A stretch of DNA of 18,121 nucleotides from Synergistaceae bacterium (GCA_031273365.1 JAISSA010000292.1:1-18121), one strand, 5' to 3'; shown: positions 1 to 6,511, counted from the first letter of the stretch. Program-made: numbers and translations. The notes: a model not told the origin generated them from the letters alone.

Positions 1-65
1 GAATCTTTCTTCGAGCTTTGCGAGATCCAGCTTTAACTTCGGGCTGTATGGCCTGAAGATATACT

Positions 66-488
66 ATGCGGAAGTATTTGGTAGCTATTACCAAGTATAA
101 GTACGCTAAAAGGATCGGAACCGCAACCTTCAGCGTGAAGGGCGCAGGCAGCGGAACGCTCTCGTACAAGTGGAACGTCTATGATCATCTGGAAAGCAGG
201 TGGATAACGCCAAACCCGGCCTATTACAGCGGTGTCGACACAGCCTCATTGACGCGTTATAACGTGACAATCAACGACCACACGGATCAATTCCGATGCG
301 TCGTCAGCAATGAGGGCGGAAGCGTCACGTCGGGCGCCGCCACGCTGACGGTGAGCACGACTGACGGCGGCGGAAATAATTACGGAGGCTCCAGCAGCGG
401 CGGTGGCGGTTGTGAGGTCGGCTTCAGCTTCGGCTTCGCCGTAATGGCTCTCGGCCTTGCGACGCTCAAAGGCAGGAAGAAGCATTAA
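66..488 (+). pseudogene. 3' remnant of an Ig-like-domain surface protein with a Synerg-CTERM-type sorting tail
   Basis: The reading frame (140 codons) holds one bacterial Ig-like domain at about residues 8-95, recognisable by GTATFSVKGAGSGTLSYKW, FRCVVSNEGGSVTS and ATLTV. A Gly/Ser linker follows, then GGGGC, a hydrophobic stretch (about residues 117-133) and the basic end KGRKKH. That C-terminal layout matches the Synerg-CTERM sorting signal of Synergistota surface proteins. Such proteins need an N-terminal signal peptide, and none is present: the Ig domain begins almost at the first Met, there is an in-frame stop at 54-56, and no convincing ribosome binding site precedes position 66. A second frame is open from 2 to about 94, which would fit a frameshift in a larger gene. 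I read this as the 3' end of a broken or frameshifted cell-surface protein; an intact small secreted protein is unlikely. Confidence 0.6.
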
Positions 489-494
489 GGAAGC

Positions 495-583
495 GGTAGT
501 GGGCTCAACGTGTTGATGAACAGTTTTCAGACGTTGATATTAGTGCCTTTATGAAAATCCATCAACACATTAGGCCCACTACC
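495..583. repeat. 89-bp imperfect inverted repeat (long hairpin)
   Basis: The arms GGTAGTGGGC (495-504) and GCCCACTACC (574-583) are perfect complements. Pairing continues inward through GTGTTGATG against CATCAACAC with a few mismatches, and then through TTTTCA against TGAAAA. There is no T-tract on either side, so it does not look like a simple terminator. It could be a small palindromic element or an excision scar. No ORF lies inside it. It sits seven bases after the stop of the Ig-domain remnant. Confidence 0.55.
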
Positions 584-600
584 AGGGAAGCGAGCCTTAA

Positions 601-800
601 GCCCAAATCCGCAGACTGGTGCAGGATGCAAAAAGTTCTCCTGCTTTGTGGGCGTGCATCGCGTAATATTGACTGACGGATGAAATAGTTGAGAGATCAA
701 AGGAACTTGAGCGATTTAACGTCAGAGCACACGACGCGCTTCACGTGGCGAGCGCGGAAATCGGTGGGACAAAAATCCAGTCGTTAGATCACTGCTGTCA
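601..800 (+). pseudogene. remnant of a PIN-domain (VapC-like) toxin gene
   Basis: One forward frame reads LTDEIVERSKELERFN and then VRAHDALHVASAEIGG (about 676-768). This resembles the C-terminal half of PIN-domain ribonucleases, including the conserved DALHxA segment that carries an acidic active-site residue. The same frame has stops at 664-666 and 670-672, no start codon or ribosome binding site, and no N-terminal PIN half with its first catalytic Asp. After SAEIGG the similarity fades into the 3' end of the opposite-strand toxin gene. I infer a decayed toxin gene left in an accessory patch next to a second, apparently intact toxin-antitoxin pair. Confidence 0.5.
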
Positions 801-802
801 AC

Positions 803-1060
803 TTAATCGTAGTGTGTACGGCATTGTACGGTCAGGATCATATCTTCTTTTATTTCGTAAATCAGCCGATTCGTGCCGTCAATGCGCCTGCTCCAGTAAC
901 CTTGAAATTCATGCCGCAAGGGTTCAGGCTTGCCAATCCCTTCAAAAGGGCTCCTATCGATAGCCTGGATGAGCTTATTTATGCGGTTGAAGGTTTTTTT
1001 GTCCTGTGTCCGCCAGTATAAATAATCATCCCATGCTTCATCCTGCCATGCTTTTATCAT
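803..1060 (-). CDS. yoeB: Txe/YoeB-family mRNA interferase toxin
   Basis: This is the toxin of a type II toxin-antitoxin pair. The family acts at the ribosome and cleaves mRNA in the A site. The 85-residue protein nearly matches the length of E. coli YoeB (84) and aligns without gaps at the functional residues: Glu46 (GKPEPL), Arg65, His83 and Tyr84 (CRTHYD). It also carries the family strings AWDDYLYW, SPFEGIGKPEPL and YWSRRI. I chose the ATG at 1060 because GAGG lies about ten bases upstream and because it gives the family length; a TTG at 1078 would add six residues. The gene overlaps the antitoxin 3' end by 23 bases, implying translational coupling. All catalytic positions are intact, so it is probably functional. 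Confidence 0.92.
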   Translation of the reverse strand: MIKAWQDEAWDDYLYWRTQDKKTFNRINKLIQAIDRSPFEGIGKPEPLRHEFQGYWSRRIDGTNRLIYEIKEDMILTVQCRTHYD

Positions 1061-1328
1061 CAACGCCGTCCTCGTCAATCAAATCATGGACGGCATATTT
1101 CCCTGCCTTTACATCCGCAACAGCGGCCCTGAGATGAGCTATGTTCGCCTCGCTCCAGAAAGGGTCCTCTCCTGCCGTGATCTCAAAGGGAATCCTGCGC
1201 TCACGCACAACTGCTTTTGCAAAAATAGTCATGGCCACTGAAGGATTCATCCCAAACACACCACAAAGAGTCTCAAATTTTTCTTTCAACTCATTGTCCA
1301 TACGAACCGTAAGCGTAGATTGCGCCAT
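1038..1328 (-). CDS. RelB/DinJ-family antitoxin
   Basis: The 96-residue protein has an N-terminal ribbon-helix-helix DNA-binding region (STLTVRMDNELKEKFE, then GMNPSVAMTIFAKAVV, RRIPFEI), typical of RelB/DinJ antitoxins. The C-terminal stretch DPFWSEANIAHLRAAV leads into an acidic tail, the part expected to wrap the toxin. It is first in a two-gene operon and overlaps the yoeB-like toxin. The ATG at 1328 is favoured over a GTG at 1337 because AGGGTGAG lies just upstream of it. Proteins of this family repress their own promoter together with the toxin. The classical YoeB partner is a Phd/YefM-fold antitoxin, so this pair joins a YoeB toxin to the other antitoxin fold. Confidence 0.88.
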   Translation of the reverse strand: MAQSTLTVRMDNELKEKFETLCGVFGMNPSVAMTIFAKAVVRERRIPFEITAGEDPFWSEANIAHLRAAVADVKAGKYAVHDLIDEDGVDDKSMAG

Positions 1329-1347
1329 AGCACTCACCCTTTTTTAT

Positions 1348-1363
1348 ATTATACAACATTGTT
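1348..1363 (-). promoter_or_regulatory. toxin-antitoxin promoter -10 and possible operator
   Basis: On the minus strand TATAAT (1348-1353) follows TG, giving an extended -10 about 20 bases before the antitoxin start. Immediately upstream is the small palindrome AACA-A-TGTT (1355-1363), a plausible autorepression site. I see no good -35. The promoter is likely; the operator is tentative. Confidence 0.45.
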
Positions 1364-1545
1364 CATAAAAAGGGTCCTTTTAGGAGCGGGAAAATCCTGA
1401 CCTCTCTGTCGGATGCGCTTCCCCGTTTCTGCAGGGTTGGACCCACTATTCAAAATTCGCGCATGATGTTACATAAGATACGTTATAAGACATTCGTAAA
1501 TCTTCAAAATGCGAATCTCCGGTAACGAGCCTCAGGTGTCCGGCG

Positions 1546-1608
1546 TCAGGGAAATATCAGGGGGTTCAGGGGGGCCAGCCCAGGGCTGAACGGGCTGTGC
1601 CCCCCTGA
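1546..1608. repeat. family-1 GC-rich repeat, copy C (inside the amidohydrolase 3' end)
   Basis: This copy starts TCAGGGAAATATC and contains a strong hairpin. TCAGGGGGGC (1566-1575) plus CAGCCC (1576-1581) pair with GGGCTG (1592-1597) and GCCCCCCTGA (1599-1608), leaving one bulged base. The same opening, followed by a GGGG(G)TTTCAG/GGGGTTCAG segment and GGGGCCAGC, recurs at 14086-14168. Confidence 0.75.
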
Positions 1609-2457
1609 GTTTGATCTGAGGTCCTTTAAAAGAGAGATCGCGTTGGCGCGATTTATTTTTTCGATGGTCTCTCTGGAGATGCCGGACATCTCGATGGCTT
1701 TTTTATAGCGCAGGGAGTCCAGTATCGGAAAATCCGTGCCCATCAAAAATTTATCCGCGACTCCCGTCGCCTCGATCGACTTCAGAATCGCGGGCTCGTA
1801 AAGCCACGGCAGGGCCGCCAGGTCGTAATACGCGTTGGACAGGTAAAGCTTCATCTCCGGCATCAGCTCGTAAAGCCACAGGCCTCCGCCCAGGTGGGCG
1901 AAAATCACCCTGACCTCCGGGTGGTGCATACAGAAAAGCGCCGCCTCGCGGGGCCCCACGCTGCCCTTGCCCGCGTAGGAGTGCCCCACGGGCTCGGCCG
2001 TATGCCACTGGACGCACAGGTTCGCCTCCTGCAGGACGCCGGCCAGTCGCCATGTCTGGGACGCGTCGGCGATGTCGATTCCCTGCCCCTCGGGGAAGAA
2101 CTCCCCTGCTCCGATCAGTCCCGCCTCCGCACAGCGCAGAATTTCCCCGTCAAAACCCCTTGCCAGAGGGGGAACGAGACACATGCCGTCCAGTTTTTCG
2201 GGGTAGCGTTTCACGCAATCGATGATGTAATCGTTGCAGAATCGACACAGGCCCATGTCCCGAAAAGCGAACCCGCCGACCACGGCGCGCTCGACGCCGT
2301 CCCGTTCCATGCGGGGCAAGAGGTCGTCGATCGTCCCCCATTTATGGACGCTGTTATGGGTCAGCGCATCGAAATAAGGCTCGCTTTCTGAAATTTTTTC
2401 GGCGTCCCGGACGATCTCCGGCGGGTATAAATGAATATGGAAGTCGATATGGTCCAT
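1546..2457 (-). CDS. amidohydrolase-2 (ACMSD-like) TIM-barrel metal-dependent hydrolase
   Basis: The 303-residue protein has the signatures of the amidohydrolase_2 group of (beta/alpha)8 metalloenzymes, which hydrolyse or decarboxylate small acids. HxH is at His7/His9 (DFHIHLYPP), His152 lies in QWHTAEP, His188 in FAHLGGG, and the catalytic Asp242 in GTDFPILD. There is no signal peptide, so it is cytoplasmic. GAAGGTG lies seven bases or so before the ATG. The substrate cannot be told. The oddity is the C terminus: the family fold ends near residue 282 (AISLLKDLRSN), and the last 20 codons and stop (1546-1608) are a copy of an intergenic repeat. This yields a Pro/Leu-rich tail (residues 284-303) that looks acquired. 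Confidence 0.85.
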   Translation of the reverse strand: MDHIDFHIHLYPPEIVRDAEKISESEPYFDALTHNSVHKWGTIDDLLPRMERDGVERAVVGGFAFRDMGLCRFCNDYIIDCVKRYPEKLDGMCLVPPLARGFDGEILRCAEAGLIGAGEFFPEGQGIDIADASQTWRLAGVLQEANLCVQWHTAEPVGHSYAGKGSVGPREAALFCMHHPEVRVIFAHLGGGLWLYELMPEMKLYLSNAYYDLAALPWLYEPAILKSIEATGVADKFLMGTDFPILDSLRYKKAIEMSGISRETIEKINRANAISLLKDLRSNSGGHSPFSPGLAPLNPLIFP

Positions 2458-2497
2458 TTTGCACCTTCTCTGGCTGTTATGCCCGTTCGATACGGAA

Positions 2498-2503
2498 ATT
2501 ATA
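2498..2503 (-). promoter_or_regulatory. putative -10 element of the amidohydrolase gene
   Basis: The minus strand reads TGTATAAT, an extended -10, about 40 bases before the amidohydrolase ATG. No clear -35 is visible 16-18 bases further upstream, so this is a moderate call. Confidence 0.4.
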
Positions 2504-2579
2504 CACCTCCCCTCGATAACCGCCGTTTTTCATAAATATCCTATAATGTTTAAACCGACATGCCCGGGCGCCTTCGGGT

Positions 2580-2608
2580 TCGTCATGTTACGATGCGCCA
2601 TATATAAT
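2580..2608 (+). promoter_or_regulatory. putative promoter of the MoCF-domain gene
   Basis: A perfect TATAAT (2603-2608) lies 17 bases after TCGTCA (2580-2585, four of six -35 matches). The expected start site is about 20 bases before the GTG start codon, whose Shine-Dalgarno is GGGGGTG (2625-2631). A second TATAAT at 2542-2547 could also serve this direction. Confidence 0.5.
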
Positions 2609-2636
2609 AAGGCAGCATCTTAATGGGGGTGTTATC

Positions 2637-3674
2637 GTGAAGGTAAAGGTTATTGACGTGGATGAGGCCGCGGGAACGGCGCTTTCCCACGACCTGACGC
2701 TGATCGATCCGGAGGTCGGCTACAAGGGCGCTCGTTTCAAAAAGGGACATGTCGTTCTGGAGGAGGATATTGCGCTGCTCAAGCGCATGGGACGGGAGCA
2801 TCTCTCGATCCTCGAACTCGATCCCGACGAGGTTCACGAGGACGACGCGGCGCTTCGCGTCGCCGCCCGCGTTTGTTCCTTTCATATGGAAGGAACGAAC
2901 TTCGCGGTCCAGGGGCCCTCGGAGGGCAAATGCAGCCTCATCGCCCTTCAGGACGGCCTTCTGTCGTTCGACGAGGAGGCTGTGCACGCGATCAATGAAG
3001 ACGCCAACTGGGTCTTTGCGACTCTGCCCGACAAAATGCCCGTCATGAAGGACGAGACGGTGGCTGCGTGGCGAGTGGGGCCTCTGGTCGTGAATGAGGC
3101 GACGGTGCGGCACGCCGAGCGCTGCCTTTCCCCCTTCAAACTGCTGCCCTTCCGTCCGCTTCGGACGGTCCTCGTGACGACGGGGCGCGAGATTTGGGAG
3201 GGGCGCGTGAAGGACGCGTTCCCGGGGAAGCTCGAGAAGAAGCTGGAGCTTTACAGAGCGCCCCTGATCGGACACGAGGTCGTTCCCGACGACAGGGAAC
3301 GAATTCGCGCGTGCGTCGAGTCCTGGATCGAGAGGGGCGCGGAGGTCGTCCTCTGCACGGGGGGCATGAGCGTCGACGCCGACGACCTGACCCCCGCCGC
3401 CATCCGCGACGTCGCCTCGGAGGTCGTCTTCAGGGGCGCGCCGGTGCTGCCGGGTTCGAACCTGATGCTGGCGAAAAAGGGCGACACGATTCTGCTGGGC
3501 GTCCCCGCCTGCGCGGTGCATTCCGCCGTCACGGCGCTGGACACGATGATGCACCGGATTTACGCGGGCCTGATCCCCACGGACAGGGAAATCAGGCGCT
3601 GGGGCGTCGGCGGACTCTGCCGCGGCTGCGAGCCCTGCAACTTCCCCACCTGCGCGTTCGGCTGTCGTCCGTGA
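2637..3674 (+). CDS. MoaB/Mog (MoCF)-domain molybdopterin-binding protein with a cysteine-rich tail
   Basis: The 345-residue protein contains an apparent MoCF-type molybdopterin-binding domain at about residues 175-310: LVTTGREIW, then VVLCTGGMSVDADDLTP (a GGxSxDxxD binding loop), then VLPGSNLMLAKKG and LLGVPACAVHSA. The first 170 residues are a separate region seen in MoeA-like proteins of anaerobes. The family handles molybdopterin during molybdenum-cofactor assembly or insertion. The end carries Cys328, 331, 334, 339 and 343 (CRGCEPC and then FPTCAFGC), which could bind metal or an Fe-S cluster. The GTG start at 2637 has a good Shine-Dalgarno. No other cofactor or molybdoenzyme gene is in view, so its partner is unknown. 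Confidence 0.8.
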   Translation: MKVKVIDVDEAAGTALSHDLTLIDPEVGYKGARFKKGHVVLEEDIALLKRMGREHLSILELDPDEVHEDDAALRVAARVCSFHMEGTNFAVQGPSEGKCSLIALQDGLLSFDEEAVHAINEDANWVFATLPDKMPVMKDETVAAWRVGPLVVNEATVRHAERCLSPFKLLPFRPLRTVLVTTGREIWEGRVKDAFPGKLEKKLELYRAPLIGHEVVPDDRERIRACVESWIERGAEVVLCTGGMSVDADDLTPAAIRDVASEVVFRGAPVLPGSNLMLAKKGDTILLGVPACAVHSAVTALDTMMHRIYAGLIPTDREIRRWGVGGLCRGCEPCNFPTCAFGCRP

Positions 3675-3711
3675 GTTTACAGAGCCTGACTTTCAAAGCT
3701 TACTGTTTATA

Positions 3712-3740
3712 TTGACTTTCCTCTGCTGAAACTGTATTGT
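3712..3740 (+). promoter_or_regulatory. promoter of the exported alpha/beta hydrolase
   Basis: TTGACT (3712-3717, five of six), a 17-base spacer and TATTGT (3735-3740) form a good sigma-70-type promoter. It lies in the gap after the MoCF gene and 33 bases before the hydrolase start codon. It implies independent transcription of the hydrolase. Confidence 0.65.
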
Positions 3741-3772
3741 AAAATAACTAAATTTTGGCAGGAGGGATTATT

Positions 3773-4696
3773 ATGTTACGTACCTTACGTACCGGGGTAT
3801 TGCTCGTTGTTTTGGCGTTGCAGAGTGCTTTTGCTTTTGCCGCGGATGTTCAGAGGACGGTCTTTCCGCTCGAGCGCAATGGGGTTCAGCTTCATCTGGA
3901 GCGCTATCAGACGGACGACGGCGGGAAAAAGCCGATTCTTCTGGTCCATGGCCTGACGTACTCGTCGCATGAATTCGACGTGAACTATGGCGACTACAGC
4001 CTGGCGCGTTTCCTGGCCGACAACGGCTACTCGGTCTGGCTGCTCGACATCGCCGGATACGGCAGTTCCCAAAAGGTCGGGGACGGTTTCGCGCCCAACT
4101 CGGACTACGCGGCCGAGGACATCGCGGCCGCGGCCAGGCTCATTACGGAAACGTCGAAGACGGCGAAGCTCGACGTTCTGGGGTGGAGCTGGGGAACCGT
4201 GACCGGCGGACGTTTCGCCGTCCGCTATCCGGACCTCGTCAACAGGCTGGTGCTCTACGCTCCCATCGTCGCCGGACTCGCGGCAATAGAGGTCACCGAC
4301 GCCTATCACGTCAACACGTGGGAGCACGCCGCGAGCGACTTTCAGGTAAAGGCCGACAACTCCATCGACTACGACATCGTGGAACTCCCCGTCGCGGATA
4401 CGTTTCTTTCCAACTGCTGGCGCTACGACGGCGCGGGAAGCCCCAACGGAGGCCGACGCGATCTGCTGGTCGCGCCGACGGAACGCCTGATCCCGACGGC
4501 GGAGCTCAAAGCTCCGACGCTTCTGATCGTGGGCGACAAAGATCCCTACGTCACCGTCGCCCTCTGCGAGGAGGCCCTGAAGACTCTGGCGAACGGAGAA
4601 CTGAAGGTCATCGAGGGCGCGGCTCACGCGATGATGATGGAAAAGCCTTATTACAAAATATTTCAGGCAAGCGTACTGGAATTTCTGAAAAAATAA
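3773..4696 (+). CDS. exported alpha/beta-fold hydrolase
   Basis: The 307-residue protein begins with a signal peptide: basic MLRTLR, a hydrophobic core to about residue 20, and a probable cut after AFAFA near residue 23. Alpha/beta-hydrolase marks follow: ILLVHGL (oxyanion region, about 56-61), nucleophile elbow GWSWG with Ser139, acid LIVGDKDPYV with Asp257 (or Asp255), and catalytic His285 in GAAHAMM. The predicted reaction is hydrolysis of an ester, amide or similar bond outside the cytoplasm; the substrate is unknown. The ATG at 3773 is preferred to an upstream in-frame start at 3755 because GGAGGG (3761-3766) sits just before it and the signal peptide then starts correctly. The gene has its own promoter and terminator, so it is monocistronic. 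Confidence 0.88.
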   Translation: MLRTLRTGVLLVVLALQSAFAFAADVQRTVFPLERNGVQLHLERYQTDDGGKKPILLVHGLTYSSHEFDVNYGDYSLARFLADNGYSVWLLDIAGYGSSQKVGDGFAPNSDYAAEDIAAAARLITETSKTAKLDVLGWSWGTVTGGRFAVRYPDLVNRLVLYAPIVAGLAAIEVTDAYHVNTWEHAASDFQVKADNSIDYDIVELPVADTFLSNCWRYDGAGSPNGGRRDLLVAPTERLIPTAELKAPTLLIVGDKDPYVTVALCEEALKTLANGELKVIEGAAHAMMMEKPYYKIFQASVLEFLKK

Positions 4697-4750
4697 AAAA
4701 ATAAGAAAAATAAGCGCCGCCGTTCAGGCACGAAGACCAGGGCCCGATCA

Positions 4751-4798
4751 GAAAAAGACCCATCAACTCCTTATAACAGGAATTGATGGGCCTTTTTC
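4751..4798 (+). terminator. rho-independent terminator of the alpha/beta hydrolase gene
   Basis: AAAAAGACCCATCAACTCC (4752-4770) pairs with GGAATTGATGGGCCTTTTTC (4779-4798) with one G-T pair and one mismatch, and the 3' side includes a T-run. The A-run on the other arm means it may also stop transcripts from the opposite strand. Confidence 0.8.
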
Positions 4799-4825
4799 AT
4801 GCATGTCAACAAATTCAAAACCCAA

Positions 4826-4910
4826 ACCGCGAGGCTCCGCCCGGCAAAAACCCCGCAGGGGCTCAGTCCCCTGACCCCGTTAATTTTTCTCCTTCAATTT
4901 TTCTCCTTCA
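4826..4910 (-). repeat. family-2 repeat, copy A, starting at the PepSY gene stop
   Basis: Read on the minus strand, the element begins at the stop codon of the PepSY gene with TGAAGGAGAAAAA, followed by a second TGAAGGAGAAAAA (14-bp tandem unit). It continues through ATTAACGGGGTCAGGGGA into nested GC hairpins. The TGAAGGAG opening and the ATTAACGGGGTCAGGGGA block recur at the methyltransferase stop (about 11966-12057). Confidence 0.7.
4846..4873 (-). terminator. terminator-like hairpins after the PepSY gene
   Basis: On the minus strand CAGGGG can pair with CCCCTG (six bases in the loop). Alternatively, CCCC can pair with the following GGGG, which runs straight into TTTTT (4846-4850). The two stems exclude each other. 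The second has a terminator shape but a short stem. Confidence 0.45.
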
Positions 4911-5483
4911 ATCACGTTCGGCTTTAAAGCGCAAAATAGCTCCCGTACTCGCATCGATCTCATATTCATATTCCATGTTGCCGTGTTCAAAGTCAATTTT
5001 GTATATCCTGACGCCTTTTTTCTCTGTAAGTTTCAACTCGAATTCATACACGCCTGACTCAGAGACCTTTGCATGTGAAAAGGCGATGGATTTCGCTTTT
5101 TCGCTTCCAATGTCACTGCCCCTGTCGCCATTATTCTCGTCCGATACTGCCCTGTCTTTGCGGTAGTATGCCATAACCTCGCCGGAAACAGCATTTATCT
5201 CATAGCTGTATTTTGCGCCGGCGCTGAGAAACTCGATGTCGTACAGCACGGTTCTGTGTTTGTCGTAGAGCGCCAGTTTGACAACCTTCGCCTCTGACTC
5301 CGATAAACCCGCGTGTTTCAAAGCGATAGATTTTGCCGAAGATTCGCCGATATATGCGGCGGCAAAGCTCCATGTGGACAATTCTCCAAAAAATACGAAT
5401 ATCAGAAGGAAAAAAACGACTTTACTCCCTGCCCGCCTGAACCGGAAAGAGTCGCGACTTTTTCTTTGTGTGTTGCCTGCCAT
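4908..5483 (-). CDS. exported or membrane-anchored protein with two PepSY domains
   Basis: The 191-residue protein has a basic N terminus (residues 1-23), a hydrophobic segment (VVFFLLIFVFFG and following, about 24-43) and two PepSY-type repeats. The first spans about 47-110 (IGESSAKSIALKHAG to INAVSGEVMAYY), the second about 126-191 (IGSEKAKSIAFSHA to IDASTGAILRFKAERD). PepSY domains are small extracytoplasmic modules often linked to peptidase inhibition or cell-envelope sensing. The ATG at 5483 lies two bases after the stop of the cyclase gene and has no clear Shine-Dalgarno, so translation is probably coupled to that gene. A family-2 repeat begins at its stop codon. Confidence 0.8.
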   Translation of the reverse strand: MAGNTQRKSRDSFRFRRAGSKVVFFLLIFVFFGELSTWSFAAAYIGESSAKSIALKHAGLSESEAKVVKLALYDKHRTVLYDIEFLSAGAKYSYEINAVSGEVMAYYRKDRAVSDENNGDRGSDIGSEKAKSIAFSHAKVSESGVYEFELKLTEKKGVRIYKIDFEHGNMEYEYEIDASTGAILRFKAERD

Positions 5484-5485
5484 TG

Positions 5486-6283
5486 TCAGGGCAGAATGGC
5501 GAAAACCCTGGCGGGAAAGCCGGTGCCATCGAGGGGCTTGGGCCAGGTGACGACGATCAGAGCTCCCCATTCCGGAAGCGGGTCCGTGTTGGCGAGCAAT
5601 TCGATTTGATAATGATTCTGCGCAAGAACGTAGGTCTCGCACTCCATGTTGCCCTTGTAACCGGCATCGGTGTCGGTCGTTTCGTGCCCGATGGCGAGAA
5701 CTTTACGCTGCTCGAAGAGCACCTTCAGAAGCTCCAGACCCCAGGCCGGGAAATGGGAAACGCCCTTCTCATCGGCGTTCTGGAAGGCCTTGCCGTCCGG
5801 CCACTTCTTATGCCAGCCGGTCCGGAGCACGACAAACGTCCCCTCCGGCAAGCGCCCGTTGCGGCTCTCCCATTCTTCCAGATCCGATATCGCGGCCTCG
5901 TAGTCCGGATTTTTCAGGGCTTTTTCGCTAATATCGAGAACGGCCAGAGGAGCGATCATCTCCTTCACGTCAATCCGGTCGGCCGTGCGCAGTCCCCTGA
6001 TGAAGTGCGCGGGGGGATCGACGTGCGTTCCCCATTGTCCCACCAGCGAATATCGGTGAGCCCGGAACCCATCGGAGTCGTAGTCGTAAAGCTGCTCTGT
6101 TTTCATGTCCTCGAACCCCGGCCAGTGAGGGATCCCCAGGCCAAAAGAATGAGTCATATCCACAAACTGTTTGCTTTTCAGGATCTCGAAAACCTGCCCC
6201 AGGTCCGTAGCCTTCGCTTCCCCCGCAAAAGCGCTCCCCGTCCAGCACGCACATATAAGTAAAACCGCCAGCAACTTACGCAT
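5486..6283 (-). CDS. exported cyclase-family (kynurenine formamidase-like) metal-dependent hydrolase
   Basis: The 265-residue protein has a signal peptide (hydrophobic 3-14, likely cut after SAFA at 20). The remainder fits the cyclase/KynB fold: VDMTHSFGLGIPHWPG, the metal-binding stretch GQWGTHVDPPAHF with His87, Asp89 and His93, and IGHETTDTDAG near residue 197. Family members hydrolyse amide or ester bonds of small aromatic or cyclic substrates using Mn or Zn. The usual first His of HxGTHxDxPxH is Gln83 here. GAAGGGAG lies ten bases before the ATG. It is the first gene of an operon with the PepSY protein, whose start is two bases after its stop; both products should act outside the cytoplasm. 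Confidence 0.85.
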   Translation of the reverse strand: MRKLLAVLLICACWTGSAFAGEAKATDLGQVFEILKSKQFVDMTHSFGLGIPHWPGFEDMKTEQLYDYDSDGFRAHRYSLVGQWGTHVDPPAHFIRGLRTADRIDVKEMIAPLAVLDISEKALKNPDYEAAISDLEEWESRNGRLPEGTFVVLRTGWHKKWPDGKAFQNADEKGVSHFPAWGLELLKVLFEQRKVLAIGHETTDTDAGYKGNMECETYVLAQNHYQIELLANTDPLPEWGALIVVTWPKPLDGTGFPARVFAILP

Positions 6284-6350
6284 CGTACAAACACTCCCTT
6301 CTTTGTAGCAATTATGGACAATACTTCAATAAAGATCAGTGAGCTTTTGA

Positions 6351-6379
6351 ATTATAGACAGATATAAATTACATTTCAA
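6351..6379 (-). promoter_or_regulatory. promoter of the cyclase-PepSY operon
   Basis: The minus strand reads TTGAAA (6374-6379), a 17-base spacer, then a perfect TATAAT (6351-6356), inside an AT-rich stretch about 68 bases before the cyclase start. This is one of the best promoter matches in the window. Confidence 0.7.
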
Positions 6380-6447
6380 GTGCTTAATTTCAATTTTCAC
6401 GTGTATAAAGTATAAATTTTAGCCTGTCGTTATGATGCCAGCGGCGC

Positions 6448-6511
6448 GGGGGGCATACCCTTCCCATTTAAAAATCTGAGGAAGGGACGCTGCCCCCCGA
6501 GCCTGAACGCT
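6448..6511. repeat. family-1 GC-rich repeat, copy F, a two-level hairpin after the five-gene operon
   Basis: The outer stem is GGGGGGCA (6448-6455) with TGCCCCCC (6491-6498). The inner stem is CCCTTCC (6458-6464) with GGAAGGG (6480-6486). The blocks ACCCTTCCCATT, GAGGAAGG, TGCCCCCC and GCCTGAACG also occur in the same order in the copy at 13561-13693 (opposite orientation). It lies about 60-125 bases beyond the transporter stop and may end that operon's transcript, though no T-run follows. Confidence 0.65.

Noticed and set aside
2583..3554. 323-codon minus-strand ORF opposite the MoCF-domain gene
   Set aside because: Arg/His/Asp-rich shadow with no start signal; the plus-strand gene has the TGGMSVDADD motif and a promoter.
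5484..5642. Upstream extension of the PepSY gene by 53 codons
   Set aside because: It would overlap the end of the cyclase gene, adds an Arg/His-rich stretch without family support and places the hydrophobic segment too far inside for a signal or anchor.
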